Positions 1 through 8,789 of a DNA stretch of 64,000 nt are shown here, in pieces. Positions within the stretch are counted from its first letter, which is position 1. Every line of letters starts with the position of its first letter. The notes beneath the pieces are model-generated. The model was not told where the DNA came from. It saw only the letters and a list, made by a program, of their open reading frames with translations, and did no database searches. Origin of the DNA: Vibrio ostreae (lineage in GTDB: Bacteria > Pseudomonadota > Gammaproteobacteria > Enterobacterales > Vibrionaceae). The position numbers and the translations under genes are program-made. The stretch covers positions 2,232,001 to 2,296,000 of the forward strand of contig NZ_CP076643.1 of assembly GCF_019226825.1 (NCBI RefSeq), in the 5' to 3' direction.

Positions 1-1
1 T

Positions 2-130
2 CAAGGTACAGAACATTCCGTACCTGTTGTTGCACGTATCGACAATCCAAAAGAGTTAGAGTATTTCAACGCAGGAGGCATTCTTCAGTATGTGCTAAAG
101 CAACTAAAGACGCCTAAAATGCCATTGTGA
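2..130 (+). CDS. aconitate hydratase family protein, 3' end only
   Basis: The first 42 codons visible read through to a TGA and end in the motif GGILQYVLKQL preceded by ARIDNP.ELEYF. From memory this is the usual C-terminus of the swivel domain of bacterial aconitases, which interconvert citrate and isocitrate through a [4Fe-4S] cluster. The rest of the gene lies before the window, so the cluster-binding cysteines cannot be checked and AcnA cannot be separated from AcnD (2-methylisocitrate dehydratase). Family call likely, subtype open. Confidence 0.7.
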   Translation, partial: QGTEHSVPVVARIDNPKELEYFNAGGILQYVLKQLKTPKMPL

Positions 131-187
131 AATTTAATCTCTCGGGTGACGGGGCATGTGGGAGCTAAAGATATGATTGATAAAGGG

Positions 188-218
188 AAGGCTCCCAACG
201 AACTGCTCAGGGAGCCTT
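188..218. terminator. hairpin between convergent genes
   Basis: AAGGCTCCC (188-196) pairs with GGGAGCCTT (210-218) around a 13-base loop. It sits between the aconitase stop and the stop of the opposing MFS gene. The T tracts on both sides are short, so it is a weak bidirectional terminator at best. Confidence 0.55.
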
Positions 219-224
219 TAAGAG

Positions 225-1442
225 TTACGCTGCTGCCATGCTCAAACGTGGTACAGGCTTGTCATTGATTGGAAGATGAATCAATGCAGCAATAAACGCG
301 AGTACGGCCGCTGACCACCAAATTGGATCATAGGACCCGTAATAATCGTAGATACGACCACCAACCCATGCCCCCAAAAAGCTGCCGACTTGGTGAGTGA
401 AAAACACCAAACCATATAGCGTCGACAGGTAACGAGCTCCAAACATTTGACGGACTAAACCAGATGTAAGCGGCACCGTTCCTAACCAACAAAAACCGAT
501 GGCAGCACCGAAGATAAGCGCCGTTTGCTCGGTAATCGGCAGTGCCAAAAAAGCACCGATCACAACCGTACGCATCACATACAACGCAAACATCATATAA
601 CACTTGCTAAAACGATCTGCCATTACCCCCCAGAAATATGAGCCAAGGATGTTAAATATACCCACGTAAGCCAACGCCATGGCCGCGGTTGATGCAGGTA
701 GATTTTTATCCGCCAAATAACTAGGCAGGTGAGTCGCGATAAACATCACATGGAAACCACACACAAAAAAACCAGCATGAATCAACCAGTACCCTTTGTG
801 GGCAAACGCTTCTTTCAAAGCTTCTTTTAGTGTTTGTTTGCCCTCGTGAACATGGTTGTTAGCAGTATTTGCATTTCGCTTTGCCGTATTCATGAATAGT
901 GCAAACAACACCATAAAACTGCACAGTACCGCGAAGATTTGCATTGAACTTTGCCAACCAGAAGCGCTCAACAATGCTTGCGCCCCCGGGATCATAGCAA
1001 ACATGCCGAATGATCCAGCTGCCGTGGTCAAACCGAAGGCTTTCGCCGCATGTTGCGCTGGTACAACTTTAGCGACTGCACCGAGCACGATCACGTAGCT
1101 GGTTGCGCTTAAACCAAGACCAACAAGCACACCTAGCGATAAATACACCATTGTTGGATCAGCGCTGATAGAAGTTAAGTACAGCCCCAGGGCGTAAGAG
1201 ATAGCACCTAAAATGATGATACGTTTCGCTCCCCAACGGTCGGCGGCCATACCCACAAATGGCTGGAACGCTCCAAACAATAAGTTTTGCAATGCGATTG
1301 CAAAGCTGAAGAACTCTCGTCCCGTTTGGAAGTAGTCGGATATCGGTGTCATGAAGATACCAAAGGATTGTCTGATCCCTAGACTGGTAATCAAAATACC
1401 GATACCTAGCCAAACAAGCAGTGGAAATCGAAAAATAATCAT
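225..1442 (-). CDS. MFS transporter, monocarboxylate-porter-like
   Basis: A 405-residue protein with about 12 hydrophobic segments in two halves, split by a charged central loop near residues 190-210 (AKRNANTANNHVHEGK). The MFS signature between TM2 and TM3 is visible as GMAADRWGAKR. The RQSFGIFMTPIS stretch in TM1 resembles bacterial monocarboxylate/oxalate-type carriers (from memory). It should act in the inner membrane as a proton-linked organic-anion carrier or exporter. It is monocistronic and faces the aconitase tail. The substrate is not deducible from sequence. Confidence 0.8.
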   Translation of the reverse strand: MIIFRFPLLVWLGIGILITSLGIRQSFGIFMTPISDYFQTGREFFSFAIALQNLLFGAFQPFVGMAADRWGAKRIIILGAISYALGLYLTSISADPTMVYLSLGVLVGLGLSATSYVIVLGAVAKVVPAQHAAKAFGLTTAAGSFGMFAMIPGAQALLSASGWQSSMQIFAVLCSFMVLFALFMNTAKRNANTANNHVHEGKQTLKEALKEAFAHKGYWLIHAGFFVCGFHVMFIATHLPSYLADKNLPASTAAMALAYVGIFNILGSYFWGVMADRFSKCYMMFALYVMRTVVIGAFLALPITEQTALIFGAAIGFCWLGTVPLTSGLVRQMFGARYLSTLYGLVFFTHQVGSFLGAWVGGRIYDYYGSYDPIWWSAAVLAFIAALIHLPINDKPVPRLSMAAA

Positions 1443-2247
1443 AAATCGCTCTTATTAATGAGTGTGGTGCTGAAAATGGCCTTCCTGCCACTTATGGATT
1501 CGAGATCACCACTGGTAATAGACTTCACTGTCACTATTGCCAATAACCTTGACGAGTTATGGATAAAGATTAATAACAGGCACCAAATGTTACACTCAGG
1601 TAACAAATCATTTCGAAGTGTAAAGAGTGTTATGCAGTGACACAAATGATTAAAAGTGAATTAATTCATGCAAATTGTGCATAAATAAATTTAGGCTTAT
1701 GGCTAAACGCCTAAACATCCAAAGGCAGAGCGTAAACGGCGAAGTTGAGTACTCCACCAAGTGACGCCCCACTCCGCTTTTGTGGCTAGTCGGGTAGTGA
1801 GTTAGAGCGGAGCTTGCCCTGTAATGCTGCCGGATTCACAAGTCACCGTAAAGTCGATCGCCAGTTTTTGGTAGTCAATAATCATCGGCCGATATAACCG
1901 AATAATCGTAACGATTATACAGTTTCGTGCGCGTTAACTGGTCAGGTGCAGGGGCCGGTATGAGCAGCTAACTCTAACTTCTACAGTATCAGATGACCCG
2001 CTGAATTGAATGTCCGCCCAGCCATCGGTACGGCCAGGACTGACGGAAGCATAACTCCCCTGTGCTCCGTAAACCGGCAATTCCAAGATTAAAATCATCA
2101 GGCGTAGCACAATTTATATGCATTGCCACGCACAAGTTCACAACAAGCAATATCTCTAAAAATAAGCGTCTTTTTTTGTGAATTCAGGCGCAATAAGTTG
2201 CTACTTATCTTGAATAATCACTACTGGGTATTATTTTCAAATAAACG
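1443..2247. other. long intergenic stretch without a recognised gene
   Basis: About 800 bases with no recognisable gene. The longest suggestive frame is on the minus strand, ATG at 2098 to TAA at 1934 (54 codons, containing SPGRTDGWADIQFSGS), but it has no ribosome binding site and I do not recognise it. Base composition between 1700 and 2060 is more GC-rich than the AT-rich flanks, which would fit a decayed gene. Confidence 0.4.
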
Positions 2248-2261
2248 TGCAAACGTTTGCA
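2248..2261. promoter_or_regulatory. LacI-family operator palindrome
   Basis: TGCAAACGTTTGCA is a perfect 14-bp palindrome with the central CG typical of LacI/GalR operators, about 45 bp before the aldolase start. A second partial copy, GAAACGTTATC, follows at 2262-2272. The LacI-type regulator at 4906-5934 is the obvious ligand (inference). Confidence 0.75.
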
Positions 2262-2304
2262 GAAACGTTATCAAAAAAACAATACCAACAAGTAGGAAAT
2301 AACA

Positions 2305-3231
2305 ATGAAACAAGAGATCAATCTAAAAGGCCTTGTACCTGCCCCTGTCACTCCTTTCACTCGCGAAGGCGATGTCGATTTCGCTGCCATTAAACGCCTT
2401 GGGGCCTGGTTAGCAAGTGTCGATGGCGTTAAAGGCTTGGTCGTGCTTGGACATGCTGGTGAGGGAACATTTTTAACACCTGAAGAGCAGTGTGCTGTGA
2501 TTACCGCTTTTAAAGAGGCCGTCAATGATCAGATTCCTATTATCGCCGGTATTACCAGCGAAGGAGATGCGGTTGCCGCCCTTGAAGCCAAGCGCGCACT
2601 GGCAGCCGGCGCATCAGCTGGTTTGCTCTATCCGTCACATGGTTGGTTGCGTTTTGGCTACCAGGAAGGTGCTCCGCAAAAGCGTTATCAAAAGGTTTAT
2701 GAAGAAAGCGGCCTGCCACTCATTTTGTTCCAGTATCCTGACGTTACAAAAGCTACTTACAATCTGCAAACCCTGTTAGATATTGCCAAACAGCCCGGCG
2801 TGATCGCAATGAAGAATGGGGTCCGTAATATGCGTCGTTGGGATACCGAGATCCCAATTATTCGTCAAGAGTGCCCAGATCTAACGATTCTTACCTGCCA
2901 TGATGAATACTTGCTCCATACCATGTTTGATGTCGATGGCGCACTGGTCGGCTACGGTGGTCTCGCTCCAGAGCCGCTGGTCGAACTGATTGCCGCGGGT
3001 AAGGAGCGAAACTATCCAAAAGCACGTGCCATTCACGACTCGCTTTTCCCGTTAACACAAAAAGTCTATCACCGCGGCTCACACATGGAAGGTACGGTGG
3101 CTCTAAAAGAAGGTCTGGTTGCACGTGGCATTCTAGAGCACGCGACCGTTCGTCCGCCATTATGTCCTTTGCAAGAAGGTGCGCATGAAGAAATCGCTGC
3201 GGCTCTTCGCTCAGCTGGACTCATTGATTAA
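2305..3231 (+). CDS. DapA/NanA-family class I aldolase
   Basis: A 308-residue TIM-barrel protein of the dihydrodipicolinate synthase/N-acetylneuraminate lyase family. Key residues are visible: the Schiff-base lysine in VIAMKNG (Lys170) and the tyrosine in FQYP (Tyr144). The pyruvate-binding loop reads GHAGEG (49-54) where true DapA has GTTGE, so a lysine-biosynthetic role is unlikely; expect a pyruvate-forming or pyruvate-using aldolase, or a dehydratase, acting on a sugar acid or hydroxy acid. The start is supported by AGGA 9 bases upstream. It is followed by a carrier gene and controlled by an upstream LacI-type operator, pointing to an inducible catabolic unit of unknown substrate. Confidence 0.85.
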   Translation: MKQEINLKGLVPAPVTPFTREGDVDFAAIKRLGAWLASVDGVKGLVVLGHAGEGTFLTPEEQCAVITAFKEAVNDQIPIIAGITSEGDAVAALEAKRALAAGASAGLLYPSHGWLRFGYQEGAPQKRYQKVYEESGLPLILFQYPDVTKATYNLQTLLDIAKQPGVIAMKNGVRNMRRWDTEIPIIRQECPDLTILTCHDEYLLHTMFDVDGALVGYGGLAPEPLVELIAAGKERNYPKARAIHDSLFPLTQKVYHRGSHMEGTVALKEGLVARGILEHATVRPPLCPLQEGAHEEIAAALRSAGLID

Positions 3232-3243
3232 CATCACCATAGT

Positions 3244-3271
3244 GAGACTGAAACCTTACGGTTTCAGTCTC
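3244..3271 (+). terminator. intercistronic stem-loop (attenuator or mRNA-stabilising hairpin)
   Basis: A perfect 12-bp stem, GAGACTGAAACC with GGTTTCAGTCTC, around a 4-base loop TTAC, between the aldolase and the carrier gene. No T run follows, so it is more likely a partial terminator or a processing/stability element that lowers expression of the membrane protein. Confidence 0.5.
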
Positions 3272-3312
3272 CTCTAACAATAATAAAATCGAACGTGAAA
3301 TGTAGGTACAGT

Positions 3313-4584
3313 ATGGAATCGAATACGAGAATAGAGACGGGAAACACCGCCAGGTGCTCGTATCAACAGGGCGAAAAATCGGCTTATTGGTACAAAATAT
3401 TACTCCTGATGGGGCCCGCATTCGTTGCAGGAGCATGGCGATTTGGTCCCGGGGCTTTGACCTCCGCAGTACAGGCAGGTAGCCAGTATGGCTATCAGCT
3501 CCTTTGGGTCATCGCTGTCTCTGGTGTTCTGATGTTCTACTTCAACGACATGTCGGTCAGGATAGGTCTTGCAACTGGTGAAAAGTCACTGCTTGATACC
3601 ATTAAGGAGACGTTGGGACACAAAGTTGGCCTATTGGCCGGCACTGGAGTGTTTTTCATAACGTTATGTTTTTCAATTGGCAACGCCTTAGGTTCAGGCA
3701 TCGCTTTGCAACTGTTATTTGGCGGCTCGGTTGTGGCCTGGGTACTCGCCTCGACTGTCGCTGTGGCGCTATTAATTGCGATGAAGAATGCTTACCGAGC
3801 TTTAGAAAAAATGCTAGTTGTCCTCATCGCAATCATGTCGCTAGGTTTTTTAGGCTCTGCAATTTTAAGTGATCCTGAGTGGGTTGAGGTCTCGATGGGC
3901 TTTATTCCCTCAATCCCTGATGAAGCTGGCTATTTACTGATCGCTTTAATCGGCACTAACTTTTCAATTAATTCAGCATTTTATAGTGGATACTCCATCC
4001 ATGAGCGCGGGCTGAAACCCGCTCAGTATAAACACCTCACTCTAGCAGACACTATTCCGGGTAATATCGCCACGGCTGCCATGACCATGCTGATCATCAT
4101 CGTATCAGCCACCGTCTTCAATGTGACTGGAGAATCAGTAACAAATTTCACTCAACTTGCTAAAGTACTGGAGCCTTTATCCGGAAAATTGGGGGCAGTG
4201 ATTTTTAGCATTGGCTTTTTTGCCGCCGCATTTTCATCCATGGCAGCAAACGCTACTGCCGGAGGCACGTTATTGTGTGATGCTTGGGGGCTAGGTAATA
4301 AACTGTCATCTGTCAGTGTAAAAGTTTTTATATATGGGATTTTAATATTTGGCTCATTGGTTGCGATATTTAATAATGGCTCCCCGATTCAGTTAATCAT
4401 CTTAGCGCAGGCGTTGACGGTTCTCGTGGCACCCTTTTTAGGGATACTGTTATTTATGATCTCGTCCAACAGAGCTATCATGGGTAAGTTGGCTAATAAG
4501 ACCTCTGATAAAGTAATTGGCACGATTGGATTATTATCCATATTTTCTTTATCATTCATGCTAAGCCTAAAATTATTTGGATAA
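3313..4584 (+). CDS. Nramp-fold transporter lacking canonical metal-binding motifs
   Basis: About 420 residues, roughly 11 membrane segments, with the Nramp N-terminal pattern GPAFVAGAWRFGPGALTSA followed by QAGSQYGYQLLW. In metal-transporting Nramp (MntH) proteins TM1 carries DPGN; here it reads FGPG. The TM6 MPHN motif is replaced by NFSINSAFYSGYS. The residues known to hold Mn/Fe are therefore missing and metal transport is doubtful. The neighbouring aldolase and LacI repressor suggest uptake of an organic acid or sugar derivative (inference). ATG at 3313 is preferred over 3295 because AGG lies 6 bases before it. Confidence 0.75.
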   Translation: MESNTRIETGNTARCSYQQGEKSAYWYKILLLMGPAFVAGAWRFGPGALTSAVQAGSQYGYQLLWVIAVSGVLMFYFNDMSVRIGLATGEKSLLDTIKETLGHKVGLLAGTGVFFITLCFSIGNALGSGIALQLLFGGSVVAWVLASTVAVALLIAMKNAYRALEKMLVVLIAIMSLGFLGSAILSDPEWVEVSMGFIPSIPDEAGYLLIALIGTNFSINSAFYSGYSIHERGLKPAQYKHLTLADTIPGNIATAAMTMLIIIVSATVFNVTGESVTNFTQLAKVLEPLSGKLGAVIFSIGFFAAAFSSMAANATAGGTLLCDAWGLGNKLSSVSVKVFIYGILIFGSLVAIFNNGSPIQLIILAQALTVLVAPFLGILLFMISSNRAIMGKLANKTSDKVIGTIGLLSIFSLSFMLSLKLFG

Positions 4585-4613
4585 ATAATTAATAATTCAT
4601 ATAGATTAACACA

Positions 4614-4647
4614 CTGTTCTTATTAACAGACTGTTCTTATTAACAGA
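4614..4647. repeat. 17-bp exact tandem duplication
   Basis: CTGTTCTTATTAACAGA occurs twice head to tail (4614-4630, 4631-4647). Each unit is itself a weak inverted repeat (CTGTT...AACAG). It lies in an otherwise empty AT-rich spacer of about 320 bases. Confidence 0.85.
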
Positions 4648-4848
4648 CTTTGTTGATTCAAAGTCATTTTCATCAAGTATAATATCGTTCAAAGAAAATG
4701 TAATCTTGTGTGGCAGTTACTGAAGTTGAAGCTGCACACACTGATAGAAATAATCGTTTTAATAGCATAAACGTAAAACACATCAACACCATACACAGAA
4801 AGCGGTAGTGTAGTCATTATAAAATTGAGCAAGTTTATATTTACGTCC

Positions 4849-4886
4849 AATCCGAATACGTTTTTATTCGGATTATTTATTTTTAA
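4849..4886. terminator. bidirectional rho-independent terminator
   Basis: AATCCGAATA (4849-4858) pairs with TATTCGGATT (4865-4874) around six bases, followed by ATTTATTTTT. It lies between the convergent carrier and LacI genes. Confidence 0.8.
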
Positions 4887-4905
4887 TTAAAATTAAAATT
4901 AAAGA

Positions 4906-5934
4906 CTAAATCTTAGTATGAATTGATGAGGAGCGAGGAATCAAGCTCGGCATAATTTCAATCATATCACCTGTTTTTTCAGAGAATAAAAGTTCGAACG
5001 CTTTATAGGCAATATAATCCAGCGGAACATAGACTGACGATATCGGTGTAGGTAGCATAGTCGCGAGAGGCGTATCGTTGTAACCGACCAAAGCAAAATC
5101 TTCACCCGGCAATAAATCCAGTTCTTTTGCCGCAGAGATAACACCTAACGCTAAGTTGTCAGTAACAGCGAAAATTGCTGTCGGCCTGATTGGCAGATTA
5201 AAAAGGAGCGCTCCAGCTTTCTGACCTGATTCAAAATCAAAACGTGATGCAATACACAGATCTGGCTCGAACTCGATCCCGGCTTGTGCCAATGCCTGTT
5301 TATAGCCTTCCGTCCGGCCTAAGGAATTCGATGAATAATCAGGTCCGGTCACGATACCGATACGTTTATGACCAAGATCGATCAAATGACGAGTCGCAAT
5401 ATATCCACCATGCACATCATTACCGACCACAGAGTTACTGATATGATCAGTACGCAGTACTAATGTATGCGGCACACCAGATTCTCGTAACTTCTCTGTC
5501 GCATGGCTATCGATTCTTGAAGTTGCCAGAATGAGCCCATCAACACGCCTTCCCAACAAAGATTCAATCGCTTTTTCTTCCTCTAAAACATCATCCCCAC
5601 ATGTCGCTACAATTGTAAAATAACCGCTTTGCTGAGCTGCTTTTGCCAACTCCTCATACAAAATCGCCATGACTGTATCGGTCAGGCGAGGAACCAGAAT
5701 ACCAATTGTACCCGTTCCACCTCTCCTCAGACTTGATGCCATCACATCACGTGTATACCCCAGTTCTTTTGCGATAATTCTAACTTTTTCTGCCGATTTA
5801 CTCTTAGATTTAGGTAATCGCTCATCAAGAATACGCGAAACAGTAGATATACTGACTCCTGCCACTTTAGCGACATCCTTTAGCGTAACGGGCAGGGCCT
5901 TTACTGTAGCTTTTGAGTTAGTGAAGTCATTCAT
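4906..5934 (-). CDS. LacI/GalR-family transcriptional regulator
   Basis: A 342-residue protein. The N-terminal LacI helix-turn-helix is clear (VTLKDVAKVAGVSISTVSR, about residues 17-35), with the hinge helix near VMASSLRRG. A periplasmic-binding-protein-like effector domain follows (TIGILVPRLTD; SLLGRRVDGLILA; GYNDTPLATMLPTPISSVY). It is convergent with the aldolase/carrier pair and is the best candidate to bind the palindrome at 2248-2261. The effector is unknown. No clear ribosome binding site precedes the ATG, but the HTH position supports this start. Confidence 0.85.
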   Translation of the reverse strand: MNDFTNSKATVKALPVTLKDVAKVAGVSISTVSRILDERLPKSKSKSAEKVRIIAKELGYTRDVMASSLRRGGTGTIGILVPRLTDTVMAILYEELAKAAQQSGYFTIVATCGDDVLEEEKAIESLLGRRVDGLILATSRIDSHATEKLRESGVPHTLVLRTDHISNSVVGNDVHGGYIATRHLIDLGHKRIGIVTGPDYSSNSLGRTEGYKQALAQAGIEFEPDLCIASRFDFESGQKAGALLFNLPIRPTAIFAVTDNLALGVISAAKELDLLPGEDFALVGYNDTPLATMLPTPISSVYVPLDYIAYKAFELLFSEKTGDMIEIMPSLIPRSSSIHTKI

Positions 5935-6380
5935 TAGCGTAAAATTATTTTTGATTATTTATCGATTATAACACCAGAGTCAATGCACCTTCAATTAAGT
6001 GTCAAGATTATTTACACATCAACTCTATGTAGCACAATTTCAACTTAGCTTGAGCTTATTTTTATATAAATAGTAAATCATGACATCGCACCACCAAGTT
6101 AAATTTACTATTTAGAAAATCAAAAATAAATACGCTTAATATAAAACATGACTCAATATAAAATCACAATCATCACAGGCAGAATAATATTTTTCTTTGT
6201 CAAAATGGAATAATACATATCCACACTTTTCCATCCATGTCTTGTACCCCACACTGGTGATCCGCCATGTATCGCACTCCCCCTCCCCCAAACTAAACTG
6301 GACACTGGCTATACAGGACACGCCTAACACCAGAGTATGCGTTGCTGTCAGATCTTAGTTTTAAAGGCGGTAAGAACAGC
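5935..6380. other. AT-rich intergenic stretch
   Basis: Mostly AT-rich sequence with no convincing gene. Around 6303-6320 it has CTGGCTATACAGGACAC, which recurs at 12231-12258 directly before a GGACACACACC palindrome arm. It looks like the degenerate left edge of the repeat material described next. Confidence 0.4.
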
Positions 6381-6381
6381 T

Positions 6382-6579
6382 ATGTTCCAAAAGCTATCTA
6401 CGCTAACCGTAAAAAAGCTGTACCCATAACATTATGTATTTAAACGAAAATTATTAAACAGAAACGACCACACAAAAGGAAGGTTACTTATGTACCAAAA
6501 GCTTTCAGAGCTGTATAAAGAGGATAACGCCCGTTTAAAAGGCCTTTAACTATGTAATGACACCTTTAACTATGTAATG
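6382..6579 (+). repeat. two tandem diverged ~110-bp units with tiny ORFs, copy A
   Basis: Two units start with ATGT(T/A)CCAAAAGCT at 6382 and 6490, 108 bases apart. The first encodes 15 residues (MFQKLSTLTVKKLYP, stop at 6427-6429). The second encodes 19 residues (MYQKLSELYKEDNARLKGL, stop at 6547-6549) behind a strong Shine-Dalgarno, AGGAAGG. The same pair recurs at 14203-14360. A 20-bp-period duplication (CCTTTAACTATGTAATG at 6543 and 6563) follows. I do not recognise it; it could be a decayed mobile or integron-like unit or a leader-peptide arrangement. Confidence 0.55.
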
Positions 6580-6606
6580 CCAGGCCTACTTAGTACGAAA
6601 ACGACT

Positions 6607-7992
6607 TCATGCGTGTGTCCTGCTAACGGTTTGTCCTGATATAACCGCTAACCCAGACAAACTTACTCTTAACCCGTTGGGAAATGCATTCGCTATTTCT
6701 AACTTTCCGTGGTGTAGTTCGATGACTTGTTTAACAATCGCCAGACCTAGCCCAAAGCCTTGTTTTGAACGGTCAAGACGAACTTTTCGTTCTAGGATTG
6801 AGTTCAGATCTTGTTCTTTCATCCCATTACCTTGATCAATGACAGAGAGACAAACAACCTTATTGTGACAGGTCAAATTCACAACAATTTCCCCCTCGCC
6901 ATGCTCCGGCTTTCCATACTTTAAGGCGTTTTCAATCAGGTTTAGTAATGCACTCTCTAGCAAGGTTTCATCGATATCGCAGATTGCAGACTCAACGTCT
7001 GTTTCAAACGCAATGGATTGCCCTTGCTCAAAAACCATAGGGGCATGTTTTTGGCAGAATTTCCGGCAAAACTGTACGAGATCGATGTTGACCCAATAGT
7101 CACTGGACATCGCACTGTTCTGTACATTGGCGTAATGCAACATTTGCTCTGTTAAGCGGGTCATTAGCGTGATGTTTCGTTCTAGCCCTTGCAGATCGTT
7201 GTTTTTTGGGCAGCGACGATACATATCGAGCTGAATTTTCATTTCTGCAAGTGGCGTTCTCAACTGATGAGAAAGATCGCAGTTAAAGTTTTGGCTTAGC
7301 TCAATGCTTCTCCGCAACCGAGCCATAAGACTGTTTAGTGCTCGTACCAAGGCTTCAACTTCAGGTGGTACATTGGTTCCAATCGGTTCCAAATTGGTTT
7401 CTGAACGCAAACGAATTTCTTTTTGAAGCAGGTTCAGGGGCTTTAGACTTTTCCGAACGATGAAAGCCACTAGAATTAAGGTGGCAATACACACACCAAC
7501 AGCAGCCATGGCTATTTGTTTCATCAATCCAGATATAGTGGCATTCCGACCTTTTTTGGATTCGGCAATGACAATTTTAACGTCACCGATCGAGGTTCGA
7601 GATATGTACTGCGCAGCTCGCAGCTCTGTTCCCGCATAAGTGGTGTCGTACAGCATAATAGGATGACGACTATCCTTGGCCAGTGCTAGTCCTTCGAAAC
7701 CTGCAAGTAAATCACCATTGGGAGCGACAATCCGGTAGAAAATTTTCTTATTTCTTACATCACTTAAGGTATCAATGGAAAAGTAATCCATATCAAGCAT
7801 TATCTTGCCATCTTTGACGATCAATCTGTCATCAATATTCTTGGTCACAGCAATCAGTATATTGTCGTAAAGGCGCTCGGATTTATCTTTCAATACCCAA
7901 GTACTTATAAAAAATATCATTAAGGTCAGTAATATAATGGCACTTGCAAGCGCAACATATAAACGCTGAGAGAGCGATTGAATATTAATCAT
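6607..7992 (-). CDS. tctE: sensor histidine kinase TctE
   Basis: A 461-residue membrane kinase. TM segments at about 11-33 and 157-179 flank a periplasmic sensor domain, then HAMP, then the H-box SHQLRTPLAEMK with phospho-accepting His242, the N-box NLIENALKYG, and G-boxes DQGNGM and GFGLGLAIV. The family senses tricarboxylates such as citrate. It overlaps its response regulator by 8 bases and is divergent from the tctCBA transporter, the classical tctDE arrangement. The last ten or so codons and the stop lie in repeat-derived sequence (GCGTGTGTCCT at 6611-6621), so the C-terminus has probably been rewritten by a repeat insertion. Confidence 0.9.
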   Translation of the reverse strand: MINIQSLSQRLYVALASAIILLTLMIFFISTWVLKDKSERLYDNILIAVTKNIDDRLIVKDGKIMLDMDYFSIDTLSDVRNKKIFYRIVAPNGDLLAGFEGLALAKDSRHPIMLYDTTYAGTELRAAQYISRTSIGDVKIVIAESKKGRNATISGLMKQIAMAAVGVCIATLILVAFIVRKSLKPLNLLQKEIRLRSETNLEPIGTNVPPEVEALVRALNSLMARLRRSIELSQNFNCDLSHQLRTPLAEMKIQLDMYRRCPKNNDLQGLERNITLMTRLTEQMLHYANVQNSAMSSDYWVNIDLVQFCRKFCQKHAPMVFEQGQSIAFETDVESAICDIDETLLESALLNLIENALKYGKPEHGEGEIVVNLTCHNKVVCLSVIDQGNGMKEQDLNSILERKVRLDRSKQGFGLGLAIVKQVIELHHGKLEIANAFPNGLRVSLSGLAVISGQTVSRTHA

Positions 7993-8656
7993 TTGTCGGT
8001 TTTCCCAACATATAACCTAACCCTCTCACGGTACGAATATTTAAATCCGGCATGAATTTTTTACGAAGACGAGAGATGTATGTTTCGATAGCTGTTTCAC
8101 TAAGCTCATCATCAAAAGAAGAGATATGCTGCACAATTTGTGGCTTACTGACCACTCGTTCCACATTAGATAACAGACACTCTAATACCGAACTCTCTCT
8201 GCGATGCAGCAGTACGTCAGTGCCATAAAAAGTGACTTTTTTGCTCACAATGTTAAAGGTCAGTTGGCCATGCTCAATAACATTGTTGACTCGTGATGCC
8301 GCTCGCCGCAAAAGTGCATGTACTCTGGCTACCACCTCCTCTGCTTCAAACGGTTTACAAAGATAGTCATCAGCCCCTTCATTCAGTCCAAGAATACGTT
8401 CTTTCAGTGCGGCGCGAGCTGAGATGATCAGTATCGGCAGATTCCTTTTTGTCTGGCGGAGATTGCGGAGAATGTGTAGCCCATCACAATCTGGCAGTCC
8501 CAAATCCAACAGGAGCAAATCAAACTGCTGCGTTTGAATCGCATGAGATGCTTGCTCTCCAGAATGAAACATATCGACAGCAAACCCTTGCTCAGAAAGA
8601 ATTTTCTTTAAACCTTCCGCAATCACCACACTGTCTTCGACGATTAATATCCGCAT
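7985..8656 (-). CDS. tctD: response regulator TctD (OmpR/PhoB family)
   Basis: A 223-residue two-domain regulator. The receiver has the acidic pair ED (7-8), phospho-acceptor Asp51 in LLLLDLGLPD and Lys101 in CKPF. The C-terminal half is a winged-helix DNA-binding domain with the recognition region SETAIETYISRLRKK and the end motif TVRGLGYMLG. It is cotranscribed with tctE and expected to activate the divergent tctCBA operon in response to tricarboxylates. Confidence 0.92.
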   Translation of the reverse strand: MRILIVEDSVVIAEGLKKILSEQGFAVDMFHSGEQASHAIQTQQFDLLLLDLGLPDCDGLHILRNLRQTKRNLPILIISARAALKERILGLNEGADDYLCKPFEAEEVVARVHALLRRAASRVNNVIEHGQLTFNIVSKKVTFYGTDVLLHRRESSVLECLLSNVERVVSKPQIVQHISSFDDELSETAIETYISRLRKKFMPDLNIRTVRGLGYMLGKPTND

Positions 8657-8789
8657 GATCTACTTCAAATATCTCACCTAAAAAACCCAACCCATCCTCT
8701 GTGCAAGGTTTATGACAGGGTATTTGGTTAGAGTTGCAAATGTAACCGAAATGTTAACTTCAATATTATTAAAATTAAGGAAGATTAAA
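8657..8789. promoter_or_regulatory. divergent tctDE / tctCBA promoter region
   Basis: 133 AT-rich bases separate the two start codons and must hold both promoters and any TctD sites. I see no repeat clear enough to name as the TctD box. Confidence 0.5.

Noticed and set aside
2305-3231. Housekeeping dapA (lysine biosynthesis)
   Set aside because: The GTTGE loop is GHAGEG and the context is a LacI-controlled catabolic pair with a carrier.
3313-4584. MntH manganese transporter
   Set aside because: The defining DPGN and MPHN metal-binding motifs are absent, so the classical function should not be assigned.
6136-6330. 64-codon minus-strand frame rich in Cys and aromatic residues
   Set aside because: No ribosome binding site, no recognisable family, and it lies in AT-rich sequence adjoining degenerate repeats; not supportable as a gene.
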